Source: Pseudorhodoplanes sp.
GTDB taxonomy: Bacteria > Pseudomonadota > Alphaproteobacteria > Rhizobiales > Xanthobacteraceae
Reading direction: 5' to 3'
NCBI GenBank assembly: GCA_032027085.1
Contig: JAVSMS010000001.1
Coordinates: 467,711-531,710 of the forward strand
DNA: 64,000 nt
The notes beneath the pieces were generated by a model. It had not been told where the DNA came from, ran no database searches, and saw only the letters and a program-made list of their open reading frames with translations. A program made the position numbers and the translations under genes. Shown here one piece after another: positions 52,959-62,175 of this stretch. Each line of letters begins with the position of its first letter. Position 1 is the stretch's first letter.

Positions 52959-54182
52959 TTAAGCCGCAGCGGTCGCCGGACGCTCCACCGGCTTCTCGAC
53001 GATCGGCAGATTGATCACCGCCGACAGGATGCCGAGCAGGATAGCAAAATACCAGACGACATCGTAGGAGCCGATGCGCTCATACAGCACGCCGCCTAGC
53101 CAGACGCCAAGGAACCCGCCGACCTGATGGCTGAAGAAGGCAAAGCCCGCGAGCATGGTGAGCCAGCGGGTGCCGAACATTACGGCGACCAACCCTTGCG
53201 TCGGCGGCACCGTGGACAGCCAGAGCAGTCCCATCGTTGCGCCGAAGATCACGGAGGACGCCGGAGAGATCGGCAGGCTGATATAGGCGAAGATCGCAAT
53301 CGACCGCAGGAAATAGATCAGCGCCAGGAGATGCCGCTTGGGTATCCTGTCGCTCAGCCAGCCGGCACCGATCGAGCCGATCATGTTGAACAGGCCGATC
53401 GCCGCAAGCGTCCAGCCGCCGACCTCCGCGGACAGACCGCGATCGGCGAGATAGGCCGGCAGATGCACGGTGATGAAGAAAAGCTGGAATCCGCAGGTGA
53501 AGAAACCGAGCACCAGCAGCACATAGCTGTTGTGACCCAGCGCCTCGCGTAATGCGGCCGTGACCGATTGCTGCGCGGCCTGACTTGCGCCGCTGCCCTG
53601 AGCGTTTTTCGGAAAGGCCAGCGCCAGCGACAGCGGCATGATGAGCAGAATGACGGCGGCGAAGATCAGCAATGTCGTCTGCCACTCGACGCGGCCGTTG
53701 AGGGCAATCGCCAGCGGCGAGAACAGGAATTGTCCGAACGAACCGGCCGCGGTGCCGGCGCCGAAGGCGATGGAGCGCCATCGCAGCGGCAAGAGTTTTC
53801 CGAAGGCGCCGATGACGACGGTGAACGACGTGCCCGCAAGCCCGATGCCGACAATGAATCCGGCCGAGAGATGCAACTCGCCCGGCGTCGTCGCATACGC
53901 CATCCAGCCTAACCCGACGGCATAAAGAATGGCGCCGACGCACAGCACGCTGACCGGTCCGAAGCGGTCGGCAATGGCGCCGACGAAGGGCTGCGCCGCG
54001 CCCCACACCAGCATCTGGATGGCAAGCGCGAGAGCGAACACGTCCCGGCCCCAGCCGTGCAACGACGACATCGGCGTCAGGAACAGGCCGAGCGCCGAGC
54101 GCGGCCCGAAGCCGATGATGCCGATCAGGCAGCCACAAAGAAGGATAACGGCCGGCGTCTGCCAGGAGCGGGCGGATGTCAT
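52959..54182 (-). CDS. MFS transporter (downstream member of tandem pair)
   Basis: A 407-residue, 12-helix major facilitator. MFS-typical loops include GAIADRFGPVSVL after helix 2 and GWLSDRIPKRHLLAL between helices 8 and 9, with GFFTCGFQLFFITVHLP. It closely resembles the next gene (e.g. both start with GCxI..FGPRSALG and end LPI(V/I)EKPV). Substrate unknown; the group contains oxalate/formate-like and monocarboxylate carriers. AGGA lies about nine bases before ATG. Confidence 0.88.
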   Translation of the reverse strand: MTSARSWQTPAVILLCGCLIGIIGFGPRSALGLFLTPMSSLHGWGRDVFALALAIQMLVWGAAQPFVGAIADRFGPVSVLCVGAILYAVGLGWMAYATTPGELHLSAGFIVGIGLAGTSFTVVIGAFGKLLPLRWRSIAFGAGTAAGSFGQFLFSPLAIALNGRVEWQTTLLIFAAVILLIMPLSLALAFPKNAQGSGASQAAQQSVTAALREALGHNSYVLLVLGFFTCGFQLFFITVHLPAYLADRGLSAEVGGWTLAAIGLFNMIGSIGAGWLSDRIPKRHLLALIYFLRSIAIFAYISLPISPASSVIFGATMGLLWLSTVPPTQGLVAVMFGTRWLTMLAGFAFFSHQVGGFLGVWLGGVLYERIGSYDVVWYFAILLGILSAVINLPIVEKPVERPATAAA

Positions 54183-54201
54183 TTCAGGTATTCCTGTTGT
54201 C

Positions 54202-55440
54202 TCACACCGGGTTGAGCGCCGGCCGCAGCACCGGCTTCTCGATGATCGGCAGATTGATGACCGCCGAGGCTACGCCGAAGAACACCGACAGCCACCACAC
54301 CAGATCATAGGAGCCGGTCGCCTCGAAGGCGATGCCGCCGAGCAGCACACCGAGGAAGCCGCCGACCTGATGGCTGAAGAAGGCGAAGCCGAAGAGCATG
54401 GCGAGCCATCGCGTGCCGAACATTACAGCGACGAGACCCGATGTCGGCGGCACAGTGGACAGCCAGAGCAAGCCGGTCACGGCGCCGAAGATGAGCGCCG
54501 ACAGCGGCGACATCGGCAAGGTGATGAAAGCGACGATCGAGACAGCGCGCAGGAAATAGATGATGGACAGGATGTAGCGCTTCGGCATGCGGCTCATTAG
54601 CCAGCCGGATGTCAGTGAGCCGATGACATTGAACAGGCCGATGACGCCGATGGTCCAGGCGCCGACCTCATTGGACAGACCGCGGTCGACCAGAAACGAC
54701 GGCAGATGCACGGTGACGAAAGCAAGCTGGAAGCCGCAGGTGAAGAAGCCCAGCACCAGCAGTACATAGCTGCGGTGGCCGAAGGCTTCCGACAGCGCCT
54801 GCGTCAGCGATTGATTGGCGATTCCGGAAGCGCCCCCGCTTTCGGCGCGCGGCGTCCGCAACGCCAGCGACAGCGGCAGGATCAAAAGCATTCCGGCGGC
54901 GAAGACGAGCACCGCGACATGCCAGTCAAACTGATCGATCAATGCGCGCGCCACCGGAGAGAACAGGAATTGTCCGAACGACCCCGCTGCGGTGCCCGCG
55001 CCGAAGGCCAGCCCGCGCATGCGCTCGGGCACAAGCTTGCCGAAGGCGCCGATGACCAGGTTGAACGAACAGCCCGACAGACCGAACCCGATCAGCATGC
55101 CGGCCGACAGATGCAGCGCACCTGGCGTGCTGGAATAGGCCATCAGCGCGAGGCCTGCGGCGTAAAGAAGTGCGCCGCCGCACAGGACGCGGATGGTGCC
55201 GAAGCGGTCGGCGATGGCGCCAGCGAATGGCTGCCCGAGACCCCAGAGCAGATTCTGGATCGCGATCGCCAGCGAGAAGACTTCCCGCCCCCAGCCATAG
55301 GTCAGCGACATCGGCGTGAGGAACTGGCCGAGCGCCGAGCGCGGTCCGAAGGTCAGCATCGCGATGGCGCAGCCGCAGACGATGATCACCAGCGGAGTGC
55401 GCCAGCTGGCGGTTTGACCAGGAACAGATACGGACGTCAT
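54202..55440 (-). CDS. MFS transporter (upstream member of tandem pair)
   Basis: A 412-residue, 12-helix transporter alignable throughout with the downstream gene: GAIADRFGTIRVL, GWLMSRMPKRYILSI, GFFTCGFQLAFVTVHLP, PPTSGLVAVMFGTRW. ATG 55440 is preferred over an in-frame ATG five codons upstream because GGAG lies six bases before it. The 19-base gap between the two suggests one transcript and a local duplication. Confidence 0.88.
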   Translation of the reverse strand: MTSVSVPGQTASWRTPLVIIVCGCAIAMLTFGPRSALGQFLTPMSLTYGWGREVFSLAIAIQNLLWGLGQPFAGAIADRFGTIRVLCGGALLYAAGLALMAYSSTPGALHLSAGMLIGFGLSGCSFNLVIGAFGKLVPERMRGLAFGAGTAAGSFGQFLFSPVARALIDQFDWHVAVLVFAAGMLLILPLSLALRTPRAESGGASGIANQSLTQALSEAFGHRSYVLLVLGFFTCGFQLAFVTVHLPSFLVDRGLSNEVGAWTIGVIGLFNVIGSLTSGWLMSRMPKRYILSIIYFLRAVSIVAFITLPMSPLSALIFGAVTGLLWLSTVPPTSGLVAVMFGTRWLAMLFGFAFFSHQVGGFLGVLLGGIAFEATGSYDLVWWLSVFFGVASAVINLPIIEKPVLRPALNPV

Positions 55441-55798
55441 GCAGGGCTCCGGCACGCCGGCGCAAACCGAAATAGCGGTTCGGCTTTCGTTAGTCAGGCT
55501 TGACGGAAGCCGAGCCCGGCTGCACCGGAGGCGCGGAATTTAGGTTGTCGCCGCGCATCGCCCAAACGAATCTTGGTGATGGCTCCAATCTGCCGGCGGA
55601 ATGCCTGGCTACGTCATGCATGGCTCGCCTGCGCATCGGGGCTAGCGGCCCGACGGCGAAAGTGCTATAAATATTTTGCTCGCTTTGAGAATAACTGCAT
55701 GGGCTTCAAAGCGGAGCGCTCGTAACCGGCCATCTTGTGCCGGCTCTTTTAGCACCCATATATGCTCAACTTGAGCATATATGTTTCGGGAGATAGTC
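55441..55798. other. Divergent promoter region, MFS pair and nadABC
   Basis: About 358 bases with lowered GC content from 55660 on. It includes A/T-rich stretches (CTATAAATATTTTG near 55667) that could contribute a nadA promoter, and the perfect palindrome just before nadA. A short minus-strand reading frame at 55642-55854 overlaps nadA and is not credible as a gene. Confidence 0.5.
55757..55783. promoter_or_regulatory. Predicted NadQ operator upstream of nadABC
   Basis: A perfect 27-bp palindrome: half-site CATATATGCTCAA, one central C, and the exact complement. It ends 15 bases before the nadA ATG and touches the region just 5' of its Shine-Dalgarno (GGGAG). Binding here would block initiation of nadABC transcription. 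A nadQ gene lies 5 kb away. The half-site core ATGCTCAA fits my recollection of the NadQ motif from comparative genomics of Hyphomicrobiales; binding itself is inferred. Confidence 0.85.
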
Positions 55799-56908
55799 AT
55801 GCCCATCCTTGCCGTCGAAGGCCCGGTCAAAACCACCGGAATCCCCCTGACCACGACTCCCGCTCCGGCGGCCTCGTCAGCGGCTGCGGGTAAATACGGC
55901 GCCGTGACGATGCCCTCGCTCGCCTGGAACGAGAATGTTGCGCGCGAGACCGCGCATCTTTACGAGCGCATCAAGGGCGTGATCCCGGCGGTCGAATGGC
56001 CGGTCTTTGCGCCCTATGTGAAGGCGATCAACGAGCTCAAGCGCGAGCGCAACGCCGTCATCCTCGCGCACAATTACCAGACGCCGGAAATCTACAATTG
56101 CGTTGCCGACTTCGTCGGCGACTCCCTGCAGCTCGCCCGCGAAGCGACCAAGGTGAAGGCCGACGTGATCGTGCAGTGCGGCGTTCACTTCATGGCCGAG
56201 ACCTCAAAAATCCTGAATCCGGAAAAGACCGTGCTGATCCCGGACAGCCGCGCCGGCTGCTCGCTCGCCGACGCTATCACCGGCGCCGATGTGCGGTTGC
56301 TGCGCCAGCGTTACCCCGGCATGCCGGTCGTCGCCTATGTGAACACATCCGCCGACGTGAAGGCGGAGGTCGACATCTGCTGCACCTCCTCGAACGCCTT
56401 GCAGGTCGTGGAGAGTCTCGGCTCCGACACCGTCATCTTCCTGCCCGACCAGTATCTCGCGAAATATATCGCCTCGCAGAGCAAGGTGAAGATTATCGCC
56501 TGGAAGGGAGCCTGCGAGGTGCACGAGCGCTTCACCGGCGACGAGCTTAAGCTCTATCGCGAGAGCGATCCCTCGCTGAAGATCATTGCGCATCCGGAAT
56601 GCCCGCCGGACGTGCTCGCGGAGTCGGATTTCACCGGTTCGACTGCACACATGATCGACTGGGTGCGGCGCGAGCGGCCGCAGCGCGTGGTGATGGTCAC
56701 CGAATGCTCGATGGCCGACAACGTGCAGGCGGAATTGCCGGAGGTGCAGTTCGTGCGCCCGTGCAACCTCTGCCCGCACATGAAGCGCATCACGCTGCCG
56801 AAGATCCTCGACAGCCTCGTCTATATGAAAGAGGAAATCGTCATCGACCCGGCGATCGCCGAGAAGGCGCGCCGCTCGGTCGAACGCATGATCAATCTGA
56901 AGAATTAG
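55799..56908 (+). CDS. nadA: Quinolinate synthase
   Basis: [4Fe-4S] enzyme condensing iminoaspartate with DHAP to quinolinate, second step of de novo NAD synthesis. The three cluster cysteines are visible in [20 protein letters not shown] and [10 protein letters not shown]; substrate contacts include [11 protein letters not shown] and HPECPPDV. 369 residues. ATG 55799 is fixed by GGGAG six to seven bases upstream; an in-frame ATG at 55781 lies within the palindromic operator and has no ribosome site. First gene of nadABC. Confidence 0.97.
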   Translation: MPILAVEGPVKTTGIPLTTTPAPAASSAAAGKYGAVTMPSLAWNENVARETAHLYERIKGVIPAVEWPVFAPYVKAINELKRERNAVILAHNYQTPEIYNCVADFVGDSLQLAREATKVKADVIVQCGVHFMAETSKILNPEKTVLIPDSRAGCSLADAITGADVRLLRQRYPGMPVVAYVNTSADVKAEVDICCTSSNALQVVESLGSDTVIFLPDQYLAKYIASQSKVKIIAWKGACEVHERFTGDELKLYRESDPSLKIIAHPECPPDVLAESDFTGSTAHMIDWVRRERPQRVVMVTECSMADNVQAELPEVQFVRPCNLCPHMKRITLPKILDSLVYMKEEIVIDPAIAEKARRSVERMINLKN

Positions 56909-56950
56909 GTCAGTCGTGCCCAAAAATCGCGTAACGAACTCAGCCCGTTC

Positions 56951-57058
56951 CCTCCCCCCTTGTGGGGGAGGGTTAGGGAGGGGGTGGTGCGAGAATCTGA
57001 CGGCATTGCCTTATGCAACGACCCCCACCCCCCATCCCCTCCCCACAAGGGGGAGAGG
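56951..57058. repeat. Large imperfect inverted repeat inside nadABC operon
   Basis: Two arms of about 36 nt (56951-56986 and 57021-57058) are nearly complementary, built from CTCCCCCCTTGTGGGGGAG on the left and CTCCCCACAAGGGGGAG on the right, around a 35-nt spacer. It resembles a MITE-like or REP-like Hyphomicrobiales intergenic element that has settled between nadA and nadB. It could form a strong mRNA structure. Confidence 0.7.
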
Positions 57059-57076
57059 AGCACCACGTGCAGCGCC

Positions 57077-58639
57077 ATGCCCCACCCCATTGACGATGTG
57101 ATCATAGTCGGCGGCGGCCTGGCCGGCCTCTTCTGTGCGCTGAAGATGGCGCCGCGTCCGGTCACCGTGCTGACCGCAGCGCCCTTGGGCGAAGGCGCCT
57201 CCAGCGCCTGGGCGCAGGGCGGCGTCGCGGCGGCGGTCGCCGAGGGCGACACGCCGGAAGCGCATGCACGCGACACCATCATCGCCGGCGCCGGCGTTGT
57301 CGATGAAGCGGTCGCGCGCGATGTGGTGCGCGAAGCGCCGGACCGCATCAACGATCTTCTTTCCTATGGCGTGCCTTTCGACAAAGACCTCGAAGGCCGA
57401 CTCGCGGTGTCGCGCGAGGCGGCGCATTCGGCGCGCCGCATCGTGCGCGTGAAGGGCGATGCCGCCGGCCGCGCCATCATGACCGCGCTCGTCGCCGCCG
57501 TGCGCCAGGCGCCGCATATCCGCCTGCTGGAAGGCGTGGTTGCGCAGGACTTGCTGACGAAAGACGGCGCCGTGATCGGCCTGCGCGCGCAGACGGCCGG
57601 CAGGCTCCTGACGCTACCTGCCCGCGCCGTGGTGCTCGCCACCGGCGGCATCGGCGCACTCTATGCCGTCACCACCAATCCGGCGGAAGCGAATGGCGCG
57701 GGCCTCGGCATCGCCGCACGCGCCGGTGCAACCATCGCCGATCCGGAATTCGTGCAGTTCCATCCGACCGCCATCGATATCGGCCGAGATCCGGCGCCGC
57801 TGGCGACCGAGGCGCTGCGCGGCGACGGCGCGACGCTGATCAACGGCCGTGGCGAGCGCTTCATGCCGCGCATTCATCCGGACGCCGAGCTGGCGCCGCG
57901 CGATGTCGTGGCGCGCGGCGTTTTTGCCGAGATCGGGGCGGGACGCGGCGCGTTTCTAGATGCGCGCGAGGCGATCGGCGCGGCTTTCGCGGAAAAATTC
58001 CCGACCGTTCATGCCGCCTGCGTCGCGGCCGGCATCGATCCCGCGCGCGCACCAATCCCGGTCGCGCCGGCCGCGCATTATCACATGGGCGGCGTGGCGA
58101 CGGATTTGACAGGCCGCACCTCGCTGAAGGGATTGTGGGCCGCGGGCGAAGTCGCCGCCACCGGGCTGCACGGCGCCAACCGGCTTGCCTCCAATTCGCT
58201 GCTGGAAGCCGTCGTCTTCGCCGCGCGCGTCGCCGGCGACATCAAGGCAACTTTCCCGGACGCACAGATCAATATTGCGCAGGATGAGCCGCTTTCACTC
58301 CCGTACCAGGACACATCTCGTCTGCGAGAGTTGCGCGCGTTGATGTCGGCGCATGTCGGCGTCATTCGCGAGGAGGCCGGGCTCGCCGCCGCGCTCGCCG
58401 ATATCCTGCGCATCGAACATGAAGCGCCCTCGCCGGCGCTTACGAACATGGCAACGGCGGCTTTGCTAATCACCGCCGCCGCGTATCAGCGGCGCGAAAG
58501 CCGCGGCGGCCATTACCGTTCCGATTGCCCGCAAGCGGACGCGCAGCCGCGGCGCACATTCCTGACCCTCGCCGAGGCCCGCATGATCGCCAACCACGCC
58601 ACGGGGATGACACGCCATGTCGCAGCCAAAGCTGTATGA
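57077..58639 (+). CDS. nadB: L-aspartate oxidase
   Basis: FAD enzyme oxidising L-aspartate to iminoaspartate, feeding NadA. The dinucleotide motif [15 protein letters not shown] is at the N-terminus, followed by [23 protein letters not shown]-type [11 protein letters not shown] segment, QFHPTAID and the active-site loop [13 protein letters not shown]. The C-terminal helical domain is complete. 520 residues. ATG 57077 is at the start of FAD-domain similarity; the upstream in-frame extension is repeat sequence. It overlaps nadC by 23 bases. Confidence 0.95.
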   Translation: MPHPIDDVIIVGGGLAGLFCALKMAPRPVTVLTAAPLGEGASSAWAQGGVAAAVAEGDTPEAHARDTIIAGAGVVDEAVARDVVREAPDRINDLLSYGVPFDKDLEGRLAVSREAAHSARRIVRVKGDAAGRAIMTALVAAVRQAPHIRLLEGVVAQDLLTKDGAVIGLRAQTAGRLLTLPARAVVLATGGIGALYAVTTNPAEANGAGLGIAARAGATIADPEFVQFHPTAIDIGRDPAPLATEALRGDGATLINGRGERFMPRIHPDAELAPRDVVARGVFAEIGAGRGAFLDAREAIGAAFAEKFPTVHAACVAAGIDPARAPIPVAPAAHYHMGGVATDLTGRTSLKGLWAAGEVAATGLHGANRLASNSLLEAVVFAARVAGDIKATFPDAQINIAQDEPLSLPYQDTSRLRELRALMSAHVGVIREEAGLAAALADILRIEHEAPSPALTNMATAALLITAAAYQRRESRGGHYRSDCPQADAQPRRTFLTLAEARMIANHATGMTRHVAAKAV

Positions 58640-59528
58640 GGTCACGACCGCGCCGGTCAGCCGCTCGCTGGTCTGCCCGGACGCCTTCATCTCGCCGCTG
58701 GAGATCGAGGAAGCGGTGACGCGCGCGCTCACCGAGGATCTCGGCCGCGCGGGCGACATCACCTCGATTGCGACCGTGCCGGAGGATGCGCAGGCGCGCG
58801 CCGTGATGGTGGCGCGCGAGGCCGGCACCATCGCCGGATTGCCGCTGGTGGAGGCCGTGTTTCGCCGCCTCTCGCCTGACATCGAGATCATCGCGCATGC
58901 GCGCGACGGACAAGCCGTTGCAGCGAAGACAAAGCTCGTGACGGTGAGCGGCAACGCCCGCGCGGTGCTCGCCGCCGAACGGGTGGCGCTGAATTTCATC
59001 GGCCATCTGTCCGGCATCGCGACGCAGACCGCCGAACTCGTCGCCAGGGTGGCGCATACCAAGACCCGCGTCACCGAGACCCGCAAGACCACCCCGGGCC
59101 TGCGCGCGCTGCAGAAATACGCGGTGTGCTGCGGCGGCGGCTTCAATCACCGCTTCGGGCTCGATGACGCGATCCTGATCAAGGACAACCATATCGCCGT
59201 CGCTGGCGGCATCCGCCCGGTGCTGGAGCGCGCCAAGGCGGCGGCCGGCCATCTCGTCAAGATCGAGATCGAGGTCGACAGCCTCGAGCAGTTGCGCGAA
59301 GTGCTGGATGTGGGGCTGGCGGATGTCGTGCTGATCGACAATTTCGACATCGTGACGATGAAGAAAGCCGTCGACATGGTTGCCGGCAAGCTGGTGATCG
59401 AGGCTTCCGGCGGCATCACGCTGGAGAAAGCTGCCGCGATTGCGGCCACCGGCGTTGACTACATTTCGTCCGGCGCGCTGACGCATTCGGCGGTCAATCT
59501 GGATATCGGGCTGGATATCGAAATTTGA
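58617..59528 (+). CDS. nadC: Quinolinate phosphoribosyltransferase
   Basis: Converts quinolinate and PRPP to nicotinate mononucleotide, third step of the pathway. Motifs are [37 protein letters not shown] and [11 protein letters not shown]. 303 residues. It starts within the last codons of nadB, indicating coupled translation. No nadD/E in view. Last gene of nadABC. Confidence 0.96.
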   Translation: MSQPKLYEVTTAPVSRSLVCPDAFISPLEIEEAVTRALTEDLGRAGDITSIATVPEDAQARAVMVAREAGTIAGLPLVEAVFRRLSPDIEIIAHARDGQAVAAKTKLVTVSGNARAVLAAERVALNFIGHLSGIATQTAELVARVAHTKTRVTETRKTTPGLRALQKYAVCCGGGFNHRFGLDDAILIKDNHIAVAGGIRPVLERAKAAAGHLVKIEIEVDSLEQLREVLDVGLADVVLIDNFDIVTMKKAVDMVAGKLVIEASGGITLEKAAAIAATGVDYISSGALTHSAVNLDIGLDIEI

Positions 59529-59645
59529 CGATGCGTCATCCTGGGGCGGCCGCGAAGTGGCCTTGGAAGGATGGCGGCCCGAATTGGCACGCAACGGCCC
59601 TTGCCCTTCGAAACTCGGAGCTGCGCGCCGCACCTTAGGGGCGAC
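59529..59645. repeat. Intergenic repeat region (CATCCT/AGGATG) after nadABC
   Basis: GCGTCATCCTGGGGCGGCCGCG and CGCGGCCA-like halves with GGAAGGATGGC lie between the convergent nadC and SleB genes. The CATCCT/AGGATG dyad matches the 17.15 kb element. No intrinsic terminator with U-tract is evident. Confidence 0.55.
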
Positions 59646-59668
59646 GGGTCAAGGCGAGCGAACCCTCT

Positions 59669-61516
59669 CTACTTGTTAAACGCCTGCGCATGCGACTTGT
59701 CAGGCGCCTTGATCGAGCCGGTGGCCTCGACTTCGGTCGGATCCCAGGTCGGCTCGTCGGAGCCGTCGCCCCAGCGCTTCGGACGATAGAAGATGTGGAT
59801 GCCGAGTGTCTTGTACTTGTTCATCGTCCGCTTCCACCACGGGCTGACATAGGTCGCGTGGTAATGCGTCGCCTTGCCTATTTCAGGCAGCCAGATCTTG
59901 CCGTCCAGCGTGTCGCGCGAAATGCGTTTTGCGGTCTCCCACGCTTCCGGCTCGGTCACGACGTCGCGGACATTGTCGCAGGCGAAGGTGAACTGGCAGG
60001 CATTGTGCTTGTGCGCGTTCTGGTAGACCACGCCGCACACGGTCTCGGGATAATAGGGCGAGAACACGCGGTTCATCACCACCTGCGCCACCGCCATCTG
60101 GCCGCGCTCGGGCTCGCCGCGTGACTCGAAATAGATCGCGTTGGTCAGGCACCGCTCCTGCTTGGCGCGGCTCGCGCCGGTGAGGCCCAGGCGCTCGGCG
60201 GGCGTACGCGGACGCTTGCCTTCGCCGGTAACCTCGCCCTTGGGCGCAATCGTTTCGTTGGTCACGCCGGGCTTGGCGACCTTGTCCTTGTCGGAGGCCT
60301 CGTCGTCCCGCTTGTAATCCGGCATTTGCGCAGGCGGGGTCAAAGCCGACAGCTTGATGTCGGGATCGACCTTGCCGGGTGGCACGAGGATCGGCGCTTC
60401 ACCGGGCTGGTAGGTTTCAAGTCCGCCATGCGTGGCGCCAAAACTGTCGGCGCCGAAATAAAGCTTCGCCATCTCCACCGCAGGATTGTCGGGCTGCGCG
60501 AGCTTGACGTCGGCGGTGTCGTCGTCGCGCGGTTCCTCGTCGGTGAGGATCTGGTTGTTCTCGACGACAGGAATACTGGCTTCGGTTGCGGTGTCGCCAT
60601 CCGCCACCGCCGCAATCTCGACGGGGACAGTCTCCGGCGCGGTCTGTTCGTCATTGCGCGCCATCTCGATGCGCTCGGCTTCGGCGATCAGGTCTTCCGA
60701 AATCGCAAAAGGCTCCACCTCGGGCTGCGCCCAGGCCGTGACCGGCGGGTAGTTTACAGCCGGCGCCTCCGCTGTCCGCGTTTCCGCCGCCTCCGTGGTC
60801 CGGCCTTCCGCGGCTTCACGCCGGTCCGCGGTCTGGCTGTCGGCCAGCCGCTGCGCTTCGATCCGCGCCGCCGCGACGATTTCGCTTTCGTCTATGGCGA
60901 AAGGCTCGTTCTCGGCCGGCTGCCTGATCGCCAGCATCGCCTCGCGGGCTTGGCGCGCCGCCTTCTCTGCCGCAGCCGCGCGCCGCGCTTGCACGCGCTC
61001 GGCCTCGACGATCAGCTTCTGCGGAATGGCGAAGGGTTCATGCGCCGCGAGATCCCGCAGCTTGCGCGGCTTTGGTTTTGGGGTTGGCGGGGCCGGTTGC
61101 GGATCGCGGCGCACCAGGAGATCGCCTTTCAGGCGGCGGTCGACGGACGGAAATTCGTAGCGCGGTGCAGGCGGCGCCGCGCGCTCGGCGAAGGGATCAT
61201 AGAAAGGATCGCTCTTGCGGATCGCGCCGGTGACACCCGCTGCACGCGGATCGAGACTCGCCAGTTGATAGCCCGGCGCATCGGGGATCATGGTGCCGAG
61301 GGGACGCGGAAACGAGAAGGTCGCGGTGTGCAACGCCGTGAGGCTGGGCGCGCTTCGGATATGCTGGCGACCGCGCTCGGCGACGCCCGGCTGGCGGGCA
61401 ATCAGCGAGGCGAGATCCTGATGCCCGACCGATGTCGGCGTCAGGATGATGCAGGACATGAAAAGGCCGAAGGGACGTCGAAAGGCGCCCTTCGGCCTCT
61501 TACGCGAAGCACTCAT
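59669..61516 (-). CDS. SleB-family cell wall hydrolase with repetitive N-terminal region
   Basis: A 615-residue envelope protein. A hydrophobic segment (about 16-31) may act as a signal anchor. Residues 100-450 are low-complexity and acidic, with three copies of an EPFAI-x3-(L/E)I-x-(E/A)A-x-R motif at 160-174, 204-218 and 268-282. The C-terminal Hydrolase_2/SleB domain (about 455-580) has NAIYFESRGEP with catalytic Glu464, ACQFTFACD and GKATHYHATYVSPWW. It should cleave the glycan strand (lytic transglycosylase-like in relatives). Confidence 0.9.
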   Translation of the reverse strand: MSASRKRPKGAFRRPFGLFMSCIILTPTSVGHQDLASLIARQPGVAERGRQHIRSAPSLTALHTATFSFPRPLGTMIPDAPGYQLASLDPRAAGVTGAIRKSDPFYDPFAERAAPPAPRYEFPSVDRRLKGDLLVRRDPQPAPPTPKPKPRKLRDLAAHEPFAIPQKLIVEAERVQARRAAAAEKAARQAREAMLAIRQPAENEPFAIDESEIVAAARIEAQRLADSQTADRREAAEGRTTEAAETRTAEAPAVNYPPVTAWAQPEVEPFAISEDLIAEAERIEMARNDEQTAPETVPVEIAAVADGDTATEASIPVVENNQILTDEEPRDDDTADVKLAQPDNPAVEMAKLYFGADSFGATHGGLETYQPGEAPILVPPGKVDPDIKLSALTPPAQMPDYKRDDEASDKDKVAKPGVTNETIAPKGEVTGEGKRPRTPAERLGLTGASRAKQERCLTNAIYFESRGEPERGQMAVAQVVMNRVFSPYYPETVCGVVYQNAHKHNACQFTFACDNVRDVVTEPEAWETAKRISRDTLDGKIWLPEIGKATHYHATYVSPWWKRTMNKYKTLGIHIFYRPKRWGDGSDEPTWDPTEVEATGSIKAPDKSHAQAFNK

Positions 61517-61680
61517 ACCTTACTTCCACGCAACGCGACCGACGCGACCAGAACGCAACGCAGGTACGCGGCAGCAAACGCGCCGCGCAGGCCGTTAAAT
61601 TTGTCGGATTATCCTTGCGATCGTGTTAACCGCGATGGCGTGGCGGTAAACGCTTTGTCAAGGATTGCGGCGCGCGCGTG

Positions 61681-61959
61681 TCAGAGCACGCGCACTGGCA
61701 CGCCAGCCAGATAGGGAATCAGCATCATCCAGATGATGCCGATGGCGAAGCCGAGCAGTCGCGCGTTGAAGCCAAGCATGCCGCCGGTCGCGGCGTATCC
61801 GCGCAGGTAGCTGAACAGGTCGAAGCTCGCGACGGGGATCAGCATCCAGAAAACCGGCCTGACCGCGAAGTCGCGCGCCTCCGGCGAGCGCGCAAGGAGC
61901 AATCCGGCAAGAATGCCGACGATGGCCATGAAGAAATAGAATTTGCGATCGAGCGGCAT
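61681..61959 (-). CDS. Small membrane protein, hypothetical (92 aa)
   Basis: A 92-residue protein with three predicted hydrophobic helices: residues 8-23, 35-52 and 64-86, separated by short basic loops (ARSPEARDF). No recognised motif. The C-terminal GVPVRVL is exposed. Position between the SleB gene and the second TAXI operon gives no functional clue. Coding composition is consistent with a real gene, though the initiation site is weak. Confidence 0.7.
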   Translation of the reverse strand: MPLDRKFYFFMAIVGILAGLLLARSPEARDFAVRPVFWMLIPVASFDLFSYLRGYAATGGMLGFNARLLGFAIGIIWMMLIPYLAGVPVRVL

Positions 61960-61983
61960 GGTTGAAAGAAGTCGGCATTCTGA

Positions 61984-62105
61984 TCTTCTCCGTCACCTGA
62001 GGTGCCATCGCGAAGCGATGGCCTCGAAGGGCGACGGCGCGGACATTGCCCGTCATCCTTCGAGGCTCGTTCACTTCGCTCACTCGCACCTCAGGATGAC
62101 GGCAC
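61984..62105. repeat. Palindromic repeat with CACCTGAGGTG / GCACCTCAGG ends
   Basis: CACCTGAGGTGC near 61994 and GCACCTCAGGATGAC near 62088-62102 are outer arms around GCGAAGCGATGG, CCTTCGAGGC and TTCACTTCGCTCAC segments. It is the largest member here of the CATCCTTCGAGG family. Confidence 0.65.
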
Positions 62106-62126
62106 AAGGTTTGGCGCTGATAACAA

Positions 62127-62152
62127 AACGGCCCCGCGAAAGCGAGGCCGTT
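62127..62152 (-). terminator. Intrinsic terminator of TAXI operon
   Basis: AACGGCCCCGC, a GAAA loop, and GCGAGGCCGTT give an 11-bp stem with one mismatch, followed on the minus strand by TTTT. It lies 24 bases past the stop of the TAXI binding-protein gene. Confidence 0.85.
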
Positions 62153-62175
62153 CCATCAGGCGCGATGTGAATCGC

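Noticed and set aside
55642-55854. 70-residue minus-strand frame over the nadA start
   Set aside because: It covers the palindromic operator and the nadA 5' end, with no ribosome site and no family resemblance.
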